Source: Solimonas_A sp035476855 (GTDB taxonomy: Bacteria > Pseudomonadota > Gammaproteobacteria > Nevskiales > Nevskiaceae). From it: DNA of 5,058 nt. The stretch lies in the NCBI GenBank assembly GCA_035476855.1, contig DATILC010000367.1, positions 1 to 5,058 on the forward strand. Reading direction: 5' to 3'. The position numbers and the translations under genes are program-made. Below are positions 1 through 5,058 of this stretch, in pieces. The notes below the pieces were generated by a model. It was not told the DNA's origin. It did no database searches and was given only the letters and a program-made list of their open reading frames with translations. How positions within the stretch are numbered: the first letter of the stretch is position 1; every line of letters begins with the position of its first letter.

Positions 1-15
1 TTCATCAAGCAGTAG
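1..15 (+). CDS. 3' end of an upstream gene (partial; possibly the HyuA-type beta subunit)
   Basis: The first frame of the window reads F-I-K-Q and then a TAG stop at 13-15. All four codons (TTC ATC AAG CAG) end in G or C, matching the codon use of the genes downstream; the other two forward frames at this point use A- and T-ending codons, so this is the likeliest true gene end. Four residues cannot identify the product. In known acetone carboxylase operons the HyuA-type beta subunit gene lies directly before the HyuB-type alpha gene, so a beta subunit is the natural guess, from context only. Confidence 0.5.
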   Translation, partial: FIKQ

Positions 16-58
16 TGGCCATGATCGACCCGCGTCCCTCATCCGGCGCCTTGCGCCA

Positions 59-79
59 CCTTCTCCCGGAGGGAGAAGG
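59..79. repeat. Hairpin 1 of the palindromic element
   Basis: A perfect 9-base inverted repeat: CCTTCTCCC at 59-67, loop GGA at 68-70, GGGAGAAGG at 71-79. No T-run follows on either strand, so it does not look like an intrinsic terminator. Its arms resemble those of hairpin 2 (CTTCTCCC against CCTCTCCC), so the two hairpins may be related copies of one unit. Confidence 0.85.
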
Positions 80-88
80 AACACTTTC

Positions 89-111
89 CCCCTCTCCCAT
101 CGGGAGAGGGG
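89..111. repeat. Hairpin 2 of the palindromic element
   Basis: A perfect 10-base inverted repeat: CCCCTCTCCC at 89-98, loop ATC at 99-101, GGGAGAGGGG at 102-111. This is the most stable predicted structure in the window, with eight G-C and two A-T pairs. It is followed on the plus strand by CAGGGGTGAGGGG rather than a T-run, so it would slow exonucleases or ribosomes rather than act as a standard rho-independent terminator. Confidence 0.85.
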
Positions 112-174
112 CAGGGGTGAGGGGCGCCGGTCGGCAAGCACACCAAAGTCCGATCGCGCACGACGCGACGACCT

Positions 175-180
175 GAGGAG
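175..180 (+). promoter_or_regulatory. Ribosome binding site of the carboxylase alpha-like gene
   Basis: GAGGAG at 175-180 lies six bases before the ATG at 187. It is a strong Shine-Dalgarno match and settles the start at 187 over the later in-frame ATG at codon 12. Confidence 0.85.
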
Positions 181-186
181 AAAGAT

Positions 187-2454
187 ATGCACGACAAGAT
201 TTCCGCCGAAGAGCAGGCCATGCTCGACAAGTTCCTCGCGGACAACCAGCTCTGGCTGGGGCCCGATCCCGAGATCATGCGCAACCACAGCCTGACGCCG
301 CGCTCGAAGGCCGAGGACGAGATCCTCAAGAAAGGCCTCGACACGCACCAGGTGCACCACGTGCGCGGCCTGATCAATGCGGCGCTGTCCGAGGCCTTCA
401 CCATGGTCAACCAGATGGGCGCTGCCCCCGGTGCCAAGTGGGGCGACCTGGTCACCGGCATCTACACCGCCCAGGGCGACCTGGCGATGATCGCGCCGCA
501 CGGCATCATCGCCTTCGCCGCCTGTTGCTTCTATCCGATCCGATTCATCGTCAAGAACTGGATCAACGACCCCACCGTGGGCGTCCACGACGGCGACGGC
601 TTCATCCATAACGACGCGCGCTACGGCGGTGTGCACAACACCGACCAGTCGATGATGATGCCGCTGTTCTGGAAGGGCGAGCTGATCTGCTGGCTGTCCT
701 CGACCATCCACGAGGGCGAGAACGGCGCCTGCGAGCCCGGCGGCATGCCGGCGGCGGCGGAGAGCAAGTACGACGAGGGCATCAAGATGTCGCCCTTCAA
801 GGTGGTCGAGAACTTCCAGCTCAAGCGCGATCTCGTCACCTTCCTGCAGAACTCGGTGCGCGATCCGAAGCTGCAGCTGGAGGACATGAAGGTCAAGCTG
901 CATGCGGTGATGCGCCTGCGTGAGCGCATCATCGCAATCCTCGACCAGTTCGGCCGGGAGGCGCTGATGGGCACGCTGCGCCTGCACCTGGAGGACACCG
1001 AGACGGAGATGCGCCGCCGCATCCGCGAGCTGCCGGATGGCACCACGCGCGTGCTGCAGTTCATGGACTCCTCGCTGCGCGAGAACTGCCTGCAGAAGAT
1101 CTCGCTGGCGATCACGGTCAAGGGCGACCGCATGATCATGGACTTCCGCGGCACCGCGCCGCAGTTCATGAACCGTTCGGTCAACACCAACATCGCCTCG
1201 TTCAAGGCGGCGCTGTGCACCGGCCTGCTGCAGAACATCTGGCCGGACCTGCCGCACACCATGGCGGTGCTGTCGCCGATCGAGATCCTCAGTGACCGCA
1301 ACTCGATCATCGATGCCGAGGGCGAGATGCCGCAGGCAATGAGCCTGATGCCGATGTTCAAGGCCTGCGTGGCCTGGACCATCCCGATGAACAAGCTCAA
1401 CTACAGCGTGCCGCATCGCTACTCGGCGGTGATCGCCTCGCAGTACGACCAGGCTGCGACCTTCATCTACGGTGGCCTGACCCAGCACGGCGACGTCACC
1501 GGCAACTTCTGCGCCGACATCAACGGCAACGGCCAGGGTGCGCGTTCCCATGCCGACGGCGAGCACAGCGTGTCGCCGGTGTTCGGCTTCATGTGCGACT
1601 CCGGCGAACACGAGATCTGCGAGGAGGACACGCCGATCATCCGCCTCGGCGCCCAGCGCCTGGCCAAGGACCGCATCGGCTTCGGCAAGTACCGCGGCGG
1701 CATGGGTTACGAGCAGATCGCCACGGCGCGCGGCTCGGCGATGTGGGGCTTCATGACCGGCTGCGAGGGCTCCAAGTTCCCCTCGGCGCAGGGGCTGTTC
1801 GGCGGCTATTCCTGCCCGTCCTACCAGCTGATGAAGATCAAGGGCATCAACATCTTCGAGGAGCTGCGCAAGAACCCGAAGGTGGTCGAGGTGTTCGACA
1901 TCGTCAGGCTGATGAACGAGCGGCCGATCGCGAACGGCAAATACAGCAGCAACGACATGGGCATGACCTTCGAGCTCTGCAACGAGGGCGAGATCTACAT
2001 GATCTGCCAGGGCTCGGGTGGCGGCTACGGCGACGTACTGGAGCGCGATCCGCGGCTGGTGATGAAGGACCTTGAAGAGGACCTGATGTCGCATGACATC
2101 GCCCGCGACATCTACAAGCTGGTGTACGACGAGAAGACCCTGGTCGTGGACGAGGCCGCCACGCGGCAGCTGCGGGACGACTATCGCCGCGAGCGCATCC
2201 GCCGCGGCAAGCCCTTCGACCAGTTCTGCAGGGAGTGGGTCACGCCCGAGCCGCCGGCGCAGATTCCCTACTTCGGCAGCTGGGACAACCCGAAGGAGAT
2301 CTACGCGACCACCATGAGCCAGCGCGTGAAGATGCCGGCCGACCAGCTGCAGGGCGCGTTCATGATCAACCCGAAGGACCTGCGCATCGCCGAACTGGAA
2401 GGCCGGCTGGAGCAGCTGCAGGTGCAACTCGACGATTGCAGGGCCAAGGCCTGA
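187..2454 (+). CDS. HyuB-type ketone carboxylase, acetone carboxylase alpha subunit-like
   Basis: A 755-residue hydantoinase B/oxoprolinase-family protein. In acetone carboxylase this subunit binds a metal and carboxylates the enol(phosph)ate made at the ATP-using beta subunit, giving acetoacetate; the enzyme is cytoplasmic. The metal-site region, about 139-187, shows IHNDARYGGVHNTD then a Trp-Lys-Gly-Glu-Leu stretch and STIHEGENG. H150, D153 and H175 fall at the same numbers I recall for the Mn ligands of the Xanthobacter alpha subunit. Other HyuB marks are DFRGTAP (319-325), GKYRGGMGYE (500-509) and GSGGGYGDVLERDP (609-622). Length is close to the roughly 776 residues of classical AcxB, but the sequence is clearly divergent, notably at the N-terminus (1-75). 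The last 25 residues form a predicted short coiled coil. The gene follows the palindromic element and is 10 bases from the dehydrogenase gene. Family assignment is firm; acetone rather than another ketone as substrate is inference, supported by the acetoacetate-CoA ligase downstream. An acetophenone carboxylase-like or other HyuB enzyme is the main alternative. Confidence 0.88.
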   Translation: MHDKISAEEQAMLDKFLADNQLWLGPDPEIMRNHSLTPRSKAEDEILKKGLDTHQVHHVRGLINAALSEAFTMVNQMGAAPGAKWGDLVTGIYTAQGDLAMIAPHGIIAFAACCFYPIRFIVKNWINDPTVGVHDGDGFIHNDARYGGVHNTDQSMMMPLFWKGELICWLSSTIHEGENGACEPGGMPAAAESKYDEGIKMSPFKVVENFQLKRDLVTFLQNSVRDPKLQLEDMKVKLHAVMRLRERIIAILDQFGREALMGTLRLHLEDTETEMRRRIRELPDGTTRVLQFMDSSLRENCLQKISLAITVKGDRMIMDFRGTAPQFMNRSVNTNIASFKAALCTGLLQNIWPDLPHTMAVLSPIEILSDRNSIIDAEGEMPQAMSLMPMFKACVAWTIPMNKLNYSVPHRYSAVIASQYDQAATFIYGGLTQHGDVTGNFCADINGNGQGARSHADGEHSVSPVFGFMCDSGEHEICEEDTPIIRLGAQRLAKDRIGFGKYRGGMGYEQIATARGSAMWGFMTGCEGSKFPSAQGLFGGYSCPSYQLMKIKGINIFEELRKNPKVVEVFDIVRLMNERPIANGKYSSNDMGMTFELCNEGEIYMICQGSGGGYGDVLERDPRLVMKDLEEDLMSHDIARDIYKLVYDEKTLVVDEAATRQLRDDYRRERIRRGKPFDQFCREWVTPEPPAQIPYFGSWDNPKEIYATTMSQRVKMPADQLQGAFMINPKDLRIAELEGRLEQLQVQLDDCRAKA

Positions 2455-2459
2455 GGAGG
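2454..2459 (+). promoter_or_regulatory. Ribosome binding site of the dehydrogenase gene
   Basis: A perfect AGGAGG at 2454-2459, sharing its first A with the TGA stop of the carboxylase gene and five bases from the ATG at 2465. It is the best Shine-Dalgarno site in the window, so the dehydrogenase is probably well translated within the same transcript. Confidence 0.88.
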
Positions 2460-2464
2460 CGGAC

Positions 2465-3262
2465 ATGACCGACTATCGCAAGCTGTTCTCGCTGGAGGGC
2501 AAGGCCGCGCTGGTGACCGGCGGCGCGCGCGGCATCGGCGCGGCGGTGGCCGAGGCCCTGGCCCAGGCCGGTGCCGCCGTGCTGGTCACCGACGTGCTGG
2601 AGGGCGCGGCGCGGGAGACGGTCGAGCGCATCCGCAAGGCCGGCGGCCGCGCCGAGTTCCAGCGCCACGACGTCGTCGACGAGACGCAGTGGGAGCAGGC
2701 CATCGCCGCGGCGGTGAAGGCCTTCGGCAAGCTCGACGTGCTGGTCAACAACGCCGGCATCGAGACCGCGGCGCTGCTGTCGCAGTGCACGCTGGACGAT
2801 TTCCAGCGCGTGATGAACGTCAACGTCAACGGCGTGTTCCTCGGCCTCAAGCACGCGGTGCGCGTGATGAAGCCGGGCAGCTCGATCGTCAACCTGTCCT
2901 CGGTCGCCGGGCTGATCGGCACCACCGGCCATATCGCCTACCACACCTCCAAGGGCGCGGTACGCCTGATGAGCAAGGCGGCCGCGGTGGAATGCGCGCA
3001 GCTCGGCAGCGGCATCCGCGTCAACTCGGTGCACCCGGCGATCGTGCAGACCGACATGGGCACGGCCTTCATCCAGCATGCCGTCGACCTGGGCCTGGCG
3101 CCGGATTACGCGACCGCGGAGGCCGCATTCAAGGCCGGGCACCTGCTGGGCCTGGGCACGACCACGGACGTCGCTGCCGCGGTGATCTACCTCGCATCCG
3201 ACGCCGCGCGCTGGATCACCGGCACGGAACTGGTGCTGGACGGCGGCTATACGGCGGTTTGA
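2465..3262 (+). CDS. Short-chain dehydrogenase/reductase (SDR), probable NAD-dependent secondary alcohol/ketone oxidoreductase
   Basis: A complete 265-residue classical SDR. It has the Rossmann glycine motif TGGARGIG (18-25) and an acidic residue at the end of strand 2 (D43), which normally favours NAD(H) over NADP(H). The NNAG motif is at 95-98. The catalytic tetrad can be read as N120, S146, Y159 and K163 (YHTSK). PAIVQTDMG follows at 191-199, and the C-terminus has the usual ITGTELVLDGGYTAV ending. Length is typical and no key residue is missing. It resembles hydroxysteroid, cyclopentanol and 3-hydroxyacyl-type SDRs, so sequence alone does not give the substrate. Lying between a ketone carboxylase subunit and an acetoacetate-CoA ligase, it most plausibly oxidises a secondary alcohol to the ketone substrate or acts on a 3-hydroxyacid such as 3-hydroxybutyrate. 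SDR membership is firm; the substrate is inference. Confidence 0.93.
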   Translation: MTDYRKLFSLEGKAALVTGGARGIGAAVAEALAQAGAAVLVTDVLEGAARETVERIRKAGGRAEFQRHDVVDETQWEQAIAAAVKAFGKLDVLVNNAGIETAALLSQCTLDDFQRVMNVNVNGVFLGLKHAVRVMKPGSSIVNLSSVAGLIGTTGHIAYHTSKGAVRLMSKAAAVECAQLGSGIRVNSVHPAIVQTDMGTAFIQHAVDLGLAPDYATAEAAFKAGHLLGLGTTTDVAAAVIYLASDAARWITGTELVLDGGYTAV

Positions 3263-3269
3263 GGCGACC

Positions 3270-4097
3270 ATGCCCGCCCTCGACGACCTGCTCGCCAGCC
3301 GCAAGGCCCTGTGGCTGGACTACACCGACTACGCCGCGGCGCTGCTGGCCAACGGCGCGGTGCCCTGGCTCGATGCCGGAGCGGCCGTCGCCTGGCAGCG
3401 CAAGGCGCAGGGCTTGCTGAAGTCGGACGTGATCACGCTGCCGGTCGCCGCGGTCTGTGCGGCCTGGATCGACACGCATCCGGCGCTGCGCGAGGCCATG
3501 GCGGCCAAGCGCCGCGCCGTCGTGCCGCTGAAGACGCTGCTGGCCGATGAGGGCTTGCGTACGCAACTGGTCGAGCTGGCGGCGGGACTGCGTGCCTGCT
3601 TCCCGTCGCTGCCGTTGGCGCTGGCCGTGCCCTCGCCGCGGGAGTGGGTGGCGCAGGCGTACCGGCAGGCGCACGGCAGCGAGGTCGAGGTCGGCGAGGA
3701 CGAGGCTGACAGCGCGGCGGTGTACCTGGCCGACTTCCTGCGTGCCTTCGGCGAGGCCGGCGTCGACGCGCTGCTGTTGCAGGAGTCGGCAGCCAGCGAG
3801 CCGGAGGTGGCCGAGGCGCTGAGCTGCTACCAGCCGGTGCTGAACGTCGCCGCGCATTACCGCTGGGACGTCGGCCTCGGCGCGCCGGGTGGCCGCTACG
3901 CCGGTGGCGCGGCGGGCCTGGGCTTCGTCGTCGCGCCGCGCGCGCTGCCGGGTACGCGCGCCGGCTGCATCGTGCCCGAGGATTTCTGGACCGGCGCGGC
4001 ACCGCCGGACTGTCCGCCGCATGGCTTCCGCTACGCGGTGATCCCGCCGGGCGCGCAGCCCGAGGCGGTGCTGCAACGGCTCGCGGTGCTGCACTGA
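3270..4097 (+). CDS. Uncharacterised 275-residue protein, possible UROD/MetE-like barrel
   Basis: I do not recognise this as a named family. The frame is supported by G/C-ending codons, a GAGG Shine-Dalgarno at 3261-3264 five bases before the ATG, a seven-base gap after the dehydrogenase, and a stop-start overlap with the next gene. No signal peptide or membrane segment is evident, so it should be cytoplasmic. The N-terminal half is helical and Ala/Leu-rich. The middle reads PLALAVPSPREWV (115-127), then an acidic stretch (138-147), then LADFLRAFGEAGVDALLLQE (153-172), followed by LNVAAHYRWDVGLGAP (191-206). The PSP turn and the helix-AGVD-strand-Glu pattern recall the barrel of uroporphyrinogen decarboxylase and cobalamin-independent methionine synthase. 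That resemblance is weak and no MetE-type zinc site is visible. Its place in the operon suggests a role tied to ketone carboxylation or 3-oxoacid handling, not yet defined. Confidence 0.85.
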   Translation: MPALDDLLASRKALWLDYTDYAAALLANGAVPWLDAGAAVAWQRKAQGLLKSDVITLPVAAVCAAWIDTHPALREAMAAKRRAVVPLKTLLADEGLRTQLVELAAGLRACFPSLPLALAVPSPREWVAQAYRQAHGSEVEVGEDEADSAAVYLADFLRAFGEAGVDALLLQESAASEPEVAEALSCYQPVLNVAAHYRWDVGLGAPGGRYAGGAAGLGFVVAPRALPGTRAGCIVPEDFWTGAAPPDCPPHGFRYAVIPPGAQPEAVLQRLAVLH

Positions 4098-4099
4098 TG
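4095..4099 (+). promoter_or_regulatory. TGATG stop-start overlap, translational coupling site
   Basis: The stop of the 275-residue gene (TGA, 4095-4097) shares its last A with the start of the DUF3237 gene (ATG, 4097-4099). No good Shine-Dalgarno precedes this start, as the preceding bases are CGCGGTGCTGCAC. Translation of the second gene therefore probably depends on ribosomes finishing the first, which would keep the two products in step. Confidence 0.75.
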
Positions 4100-4579
4100 A
4101 ACCGGCCCGAATTCCCGCTGCAGGCCGAGCATCTGTTCTCGATGGCGGCCACGCTGCAGTCGCCGGCCGAGCTGATCGGAGCGGTGCCCGAAGGCATCCG
4201 CCTGAACTTCTATGTCGTCGACGGCCATGTCGAGGGCCCGCGGCTGCGCGGCCGTCTGCGGCCGGTCGGCGGCGACTGGTTCACGCTGCGTCGCGACGGC
4301 ATCGGCCAGCTCGACGTGCGCGTGACCATCGAGACCGGGGACGGCGCGCTGATCCAGGCGACCTACGAGGGCATCGGCGACTGCGGCATCGACGGCTACG
4401 AGGCTTTCCTGCGCGGCGAGCTGCCGCGGGTGCTGCCCTTGCGCACGGCGCCGACGCTGCGCACGGCGCATCCCGATTATCAGTGGCTGCACCGGCTGTC
4501 CTGCGTCGGCCTCGGTGAGGTCGACCTGGAGCGCTACGAAGTGCGCTACGACATCTACGCGGTGAGCGCGGGGAAATGA
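4097..4579 (+). CDS. DUF3237 (UPF0311) family protein
   Basis: A 160-residue small protein matching the DUF3237 pattern along its whole length. It has an N-terminal LQAEHLFSM strand (9-16), then GAVPEGIRLNF (28-38) and GPRLRGRLRPVGGDW (47-61). Next come the DGIGQLDVRVTIETGDGALI stretch (67-86) and the C-terminal motif RTAPTLRTAHPDYQWL (116-131), followed by a V-G-L-G strand and RYEVRYDIYAV (146-156). Length fits the family's usual 150 or so residues. No signal peptide is seen. The family has no established biochemical function that I know of; members are predicted compact beta-rich proteins and often sit in catabolic clusters. It is not the acetone carboxylase gamma subunit: it lacks that subunit's paired-cysteine zinc motifs, having only two separated cysteines (C96, C136). 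It is coupled to the preceding unknown gene and ends four bases before the ligase gene. Confidence 0.9.
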   Translation: MNRPEFPLQAEHLFSMAATLQSPAELIGAVPEGIRLNFYVVDGHVEGPRLRGRLRPVGGDWFTLRRDGIGQLDVRVTIETGDGALIQATYEGIGDCGIDGYEAFLRGELPRVLPLRTAPTLRTAHPDYQWLHRLSCVGLGEVDLERYEVRYDIYAVSAGK

Positions 4580-4583
4580 ACAC

Positions 4584-5058
4584 ATGATCCAGGAAGGCGA
4601 GCTGCTGTGGAGTCCCCGCCCGGAGTTCGCGCAGAACTCCGGCATCGCAGGCTACCTGCGCTGGCTGGCGCAGGAGCGCGGGCTGAAGCTGGCTGACTAC
4701 GATGCGCTGTGGCGCTGGTCGGTGGATGAGACCGAGGCGTTCTGGGCCTCGGTCTGGGATTACTTCGGCGTGATCTCGACGACGCCCTATACGCGGGTGC
4801 TGGACCGCCGCGAGATGCCGGGCAACCGCTGGTTCGAGGGCTCGCAGGTCAACTACGCCGAGCACCTGCTGCGCCACGAGGAGCGGCTGGCCTCGCAGCC
4901 CGTGTTCCATCACCTGTCCGAGACGCGGCCGCTGGCGCAGATGAGCTGGGGCGAACTCGGCCGGCAGGTACGCATCCTGGCGACGCAGCTGCGCGCGCTG
5001 GGCATCGGGCCCGGCGACCGCGTGGTGTCCTACATGCCCAATGTGCCGGAGACGGCCG
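4584..5058 (+). CDS. Acetoacetate-CoA ligase (acetoacetyl-CoA synthetase), 5' part
   Basis: An open frame from the ATG at 4584 to the window edge gives 158 residues plus one base; the full family is about 650 residues, so only the first quarter is here. It starts GELLWSPRPEFAQNSGIAGYLRWL (5-28), characteristic of acetoacetate-CoA ligases. The acetyl-CoA synthetase N-terminal domain follows: YDALWRWSVDETEAFW (39-54), MPGNRWFEGSQVNYAEHLL (78-96), SWGELGRQV (121-129) and GIGPGDRVVSYMPNVPET (140-157). The ATP-binding and catalytic lysine motifs lie beyond the edge. The enzyme would activate acetoacetate, or a related 3-oxoacid, with ATP and CoA, the expected step after ketone carboxylation. GGGGAAA at 4570-4576, overlapping the previous stop, serves as a modest Shine-Dalgarno. 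An ATG at 4576 is in another frame and closes after three codons, so 4584 is the start. Confidence 0.92.
   Translation, partial: MIQEGELLWSPRPEFAQNSGIAGYLRWLAQERGLKLADYDALWRWSVDETEAFWASVWDYFGVISTTPYTRVLDRREMPGNRWFEGSQVNYAEHLLRHEERLASQPVFHHLSETRPLAQMSWGELGRQVRILATQLRALGIGPGDRVVSYMPNVPETA

Larger units (their letters stand above)
36..123. repeat. Extragenic palindromic element (two hairpins inside an outer inverted repeat)
   Basis: An outer arm at 36-44 (CCCTCATCC) pairs with 115-123 (GGGTGAGGG) with one T-G wobble, enclosing two perfect hairpins at 59-79 and 89-111. The whole could fold as a three-way junction in RNA or single-stranded DNA. A GGCGCC hexamer also occurs next to both outer arms (45-50 and 123-128). 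The arms resemble short palindromic repeats found in many copies between genes of high-GC proteobacteria. Known roles of such elements include mRNA 3'-end protection and attenuation of downstream expression; which applies here is not visible. It fills most of the only sizeable intergenic gap in the window. Confidence 0.8.

Noticed and set aside
59..111. Rho-independent terminator
   Set aside because: The hairpins are strong, but neither is followed by a T-run on either strand, and the operon continues downstream.
16..186. A sigma-54 or sigma-70 promoter before the carboxylase gene
   Set aside because: Known acetone carboxylase operons can be sigma-54 dependent, so I looked for GG-N10-GC and -35/-10 patterns, but nothing convincing appears. 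The operon promoter is more likely upstream of the window.
39..461. Reverse-strand open frame across the palindromic element and the start of the carboxylase gene
   Set aside because: It overlaps the well-supported 5' end of the carboxylase gene and part of its product is translated repeat sequence, a frequent source of false gene calls.
2366..3304. Long reverse-strand open frame of about 312 codons opposite the dehydrogenase
   Set aside because: It has a low-complexity, Arg/Gly/Ala/His-rich product without recognisable motifs and lies opposite a complete SDR with all catalytic residues. Such frames are common opposite GC-rich genes.
3216..4094. Reverse-strand open frame of about 292 codons opposite the 275-residue gene
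   Set aside because: The product is Arg/Gln/His-rich and has no family pattern. The forward frame has a Shine-Dalgarno, proper operon spacing and a stop-start overlap, so the forward gene is real.
4097..4579. Acetone carboxylase gamma subunit, suggested by similar size (160 residues)
   Set aside because: The sequence follows the DUF3237 pattern throughout and lacks the paired cysteines expected of the zinc-binding gamma subunit.

Overview
The window is GC-rich bacterial DNA with strong G/C preference at third codon positions and clear Shine-Dalgarno sites. It carries one same-strand gene cluster, read left to right. The organism is most likely a high-GC proteobacterium. The extragenic palindromic element near the left edge, with CCCTCATCC, CTTCTCCC and CCTCTCCC arms, is a kind I know from gamma- and betaproteobacterial genomes such as Xanthomonas relatives. 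The genus cannot be fixed from this sequence.

Layout: (1) The last four codons and stop of an upstream gene (1-15). (2) A 171-base intergenic gap (16-186) holding a folded palindromic element: two perfect hairpins inside an outer inverted repeat. (3) A 755-residue HyuB-type protein related to the acetone carboxylase alpha subunit (187-2454). (4) A classical short-chain dehydrogenase/reductase (2465-3262). (5) A 275-residue protein of unknown function, possibly a UROD/MetE-like barrel (3270-4097). (6) A DUF3237 (UPF0311) protein (4097-4579). (7) The first 158 codons of an acetoacetate-CoA ligase-type enzyme, cut by the window edge (4584-5058). From gene 3 onward the gaps are 10, 7, -1 and 4 bases, so these genes are almost certainly co-transcribed.

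Working model (inference): the dehydrogenase interconverts a secondary alcohol and a ketone. The HyuB-type subunit, with a HyuA-type partner expected just upstream, carboxylates the ketone to a 3-oxoacid. The ligase activates that acid as its CoA thioester for thiolysis. With 2-propanol/acetone this would be 2-propanol to acetone to acetoacetate to acetoacetyl-CoA, but a larger ketone is equally possible. The alpha-like subunit differs clearly from the classical Xanthobacter protein, yet it keeps the three proposed metal ligands (H150, D153, H175) at the same residue numbers. No gamma (AcxC-like) subunit follows it. In its place are the dehydrogenase and two uncharacterised genes, which makes this a plausible variant ketone-carboxylase pathway with unassigned parts.
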